A DNA stretch of 64,000 nt from Eriocheir sinensis (lineage: Eukaryota > Arthropoda > Malacostraca > Decapoda > Varunidae): positions 2,746,994 through 2,810,993 of the forward strand of contig NC_066553.1 in assembly GCF_024679095.1 (NCBI RefSeq), in the 5' to 3' direction. A program made the translations under genes and the position numbers. The number at the start of each line of letters is the position of its first letter. Within the stretch, counting starts at the first letter, position 1. The notes beneath the pieces were generated by a model. It did no database searches, was not told the origin of the DNA, and was given only the letters and a program-made list of their open reading frames with translations. Shown here piece after piece: positions 63,611 to 64,000 of the stretch.

Positions 63611-64000
63611 CGGGCAATACACCAAGCCTTCCCTCAATGATTTGACGCAACCAACCAATTGAAATTTAGATGTGTTGTTTTAATGGGCCTAAAGATCCAT
63701 ATAAGGTCACAGCCCTGCTAGTTTGGGTTGCAGGAGCGCACTGCTTCCACCGGTGACTCTGTGTAAGCCACATGATCACCATGCAGTTCGGGAGTCACCT
63801 CTTTTGCAGTGCCAAACCTAAGCAGTTTCACAACACATGCAGGCAGGTCATTGGAGGCCCATGGAGGTGGTTTGTGGCCTGGTCCACGGCTGTAGCGGTG
63901 GGCCATACCAATGGTCTATTGTAGTGGGCATAGTGGTGATTCGAATCGATGTTCCGTAGTGATGGTCCGAAGGAGTGGTCTTCAGTACGTGGCCGTTGTT
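63611..64000. other. Right edge, no gene recognised
   Basis: GC-moderate sequence without splice or protein signal that can be supported. It may be the start of another repeat. Confidence 0.4.

Overview
The window is nuclear DNA of an arthropod, most likely a decapod crustacean. It holds split protein genes with GT-AG introns, decapod-style tRNA-like SINEs and LINE tails, TTAGG-type telomere-like repeats and very many satellites and microsatellites. No bacterial, viral or organellar gene set is present. The species cannot be named from the sequence. Five protein genes were reconstructed exon by exon, with reading phase checked at every junction: AKT1S1/PRAS40 (Lobe) (+, 5' end outside the window), EXOC3/Sec6 (+), SLC4A1AP/kanadaptin (-), MTRF1L (+) and cytosolic aspartate aminotransferase GOT1 (-).

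Layout. 1-4798: last eight coding exons of PRAS40. 4799-14600: no gene recognised; it holds two pyrimidine-rich minisatellites and a candidate polyA site. 14650-26790: EXOC3, 15 coding exons plus a candidate untranslated first exon. 26822-42106: kanadaptin on the opposite strand, with its stop codon 31 bp from that of EXOC3. Its 5.6-kb intron 8 is almost entirely a 31-unit satellite. 42107-47614: gap between the divergent kanadaptin and MTRF1L genes, filled by a TTAA-flanked element, a 174-bp satellite, an 85-bp tandem array, a LINE tail and a SINE. 47615-51985: MTRF1L. 53935-60012: GOT1. 60013-64000: promoter side of GOT1, then repeats, microsatellites and two SINE copies.

The five genes are unrelated housekeeping functions (mTORC1 signalling, exocytosis, a nuclear FHA protein, mitochondrial translation termination, amino-acid metabolism), so the order looks like ordinary gene packing and not a functional cluster. 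The unusual content is in the repeats. A 43-bp array copies the last splice acceptor of MTRF1L. TTAA-flanked and hAT-like non-autonomous elements carry pieces of LINE reverse transcriptase. An intronic satellite carries telomere-like blocks. Several large fold-back elements are present. The PRAS40 model also ends before the position of the Akt phosphorylation site.
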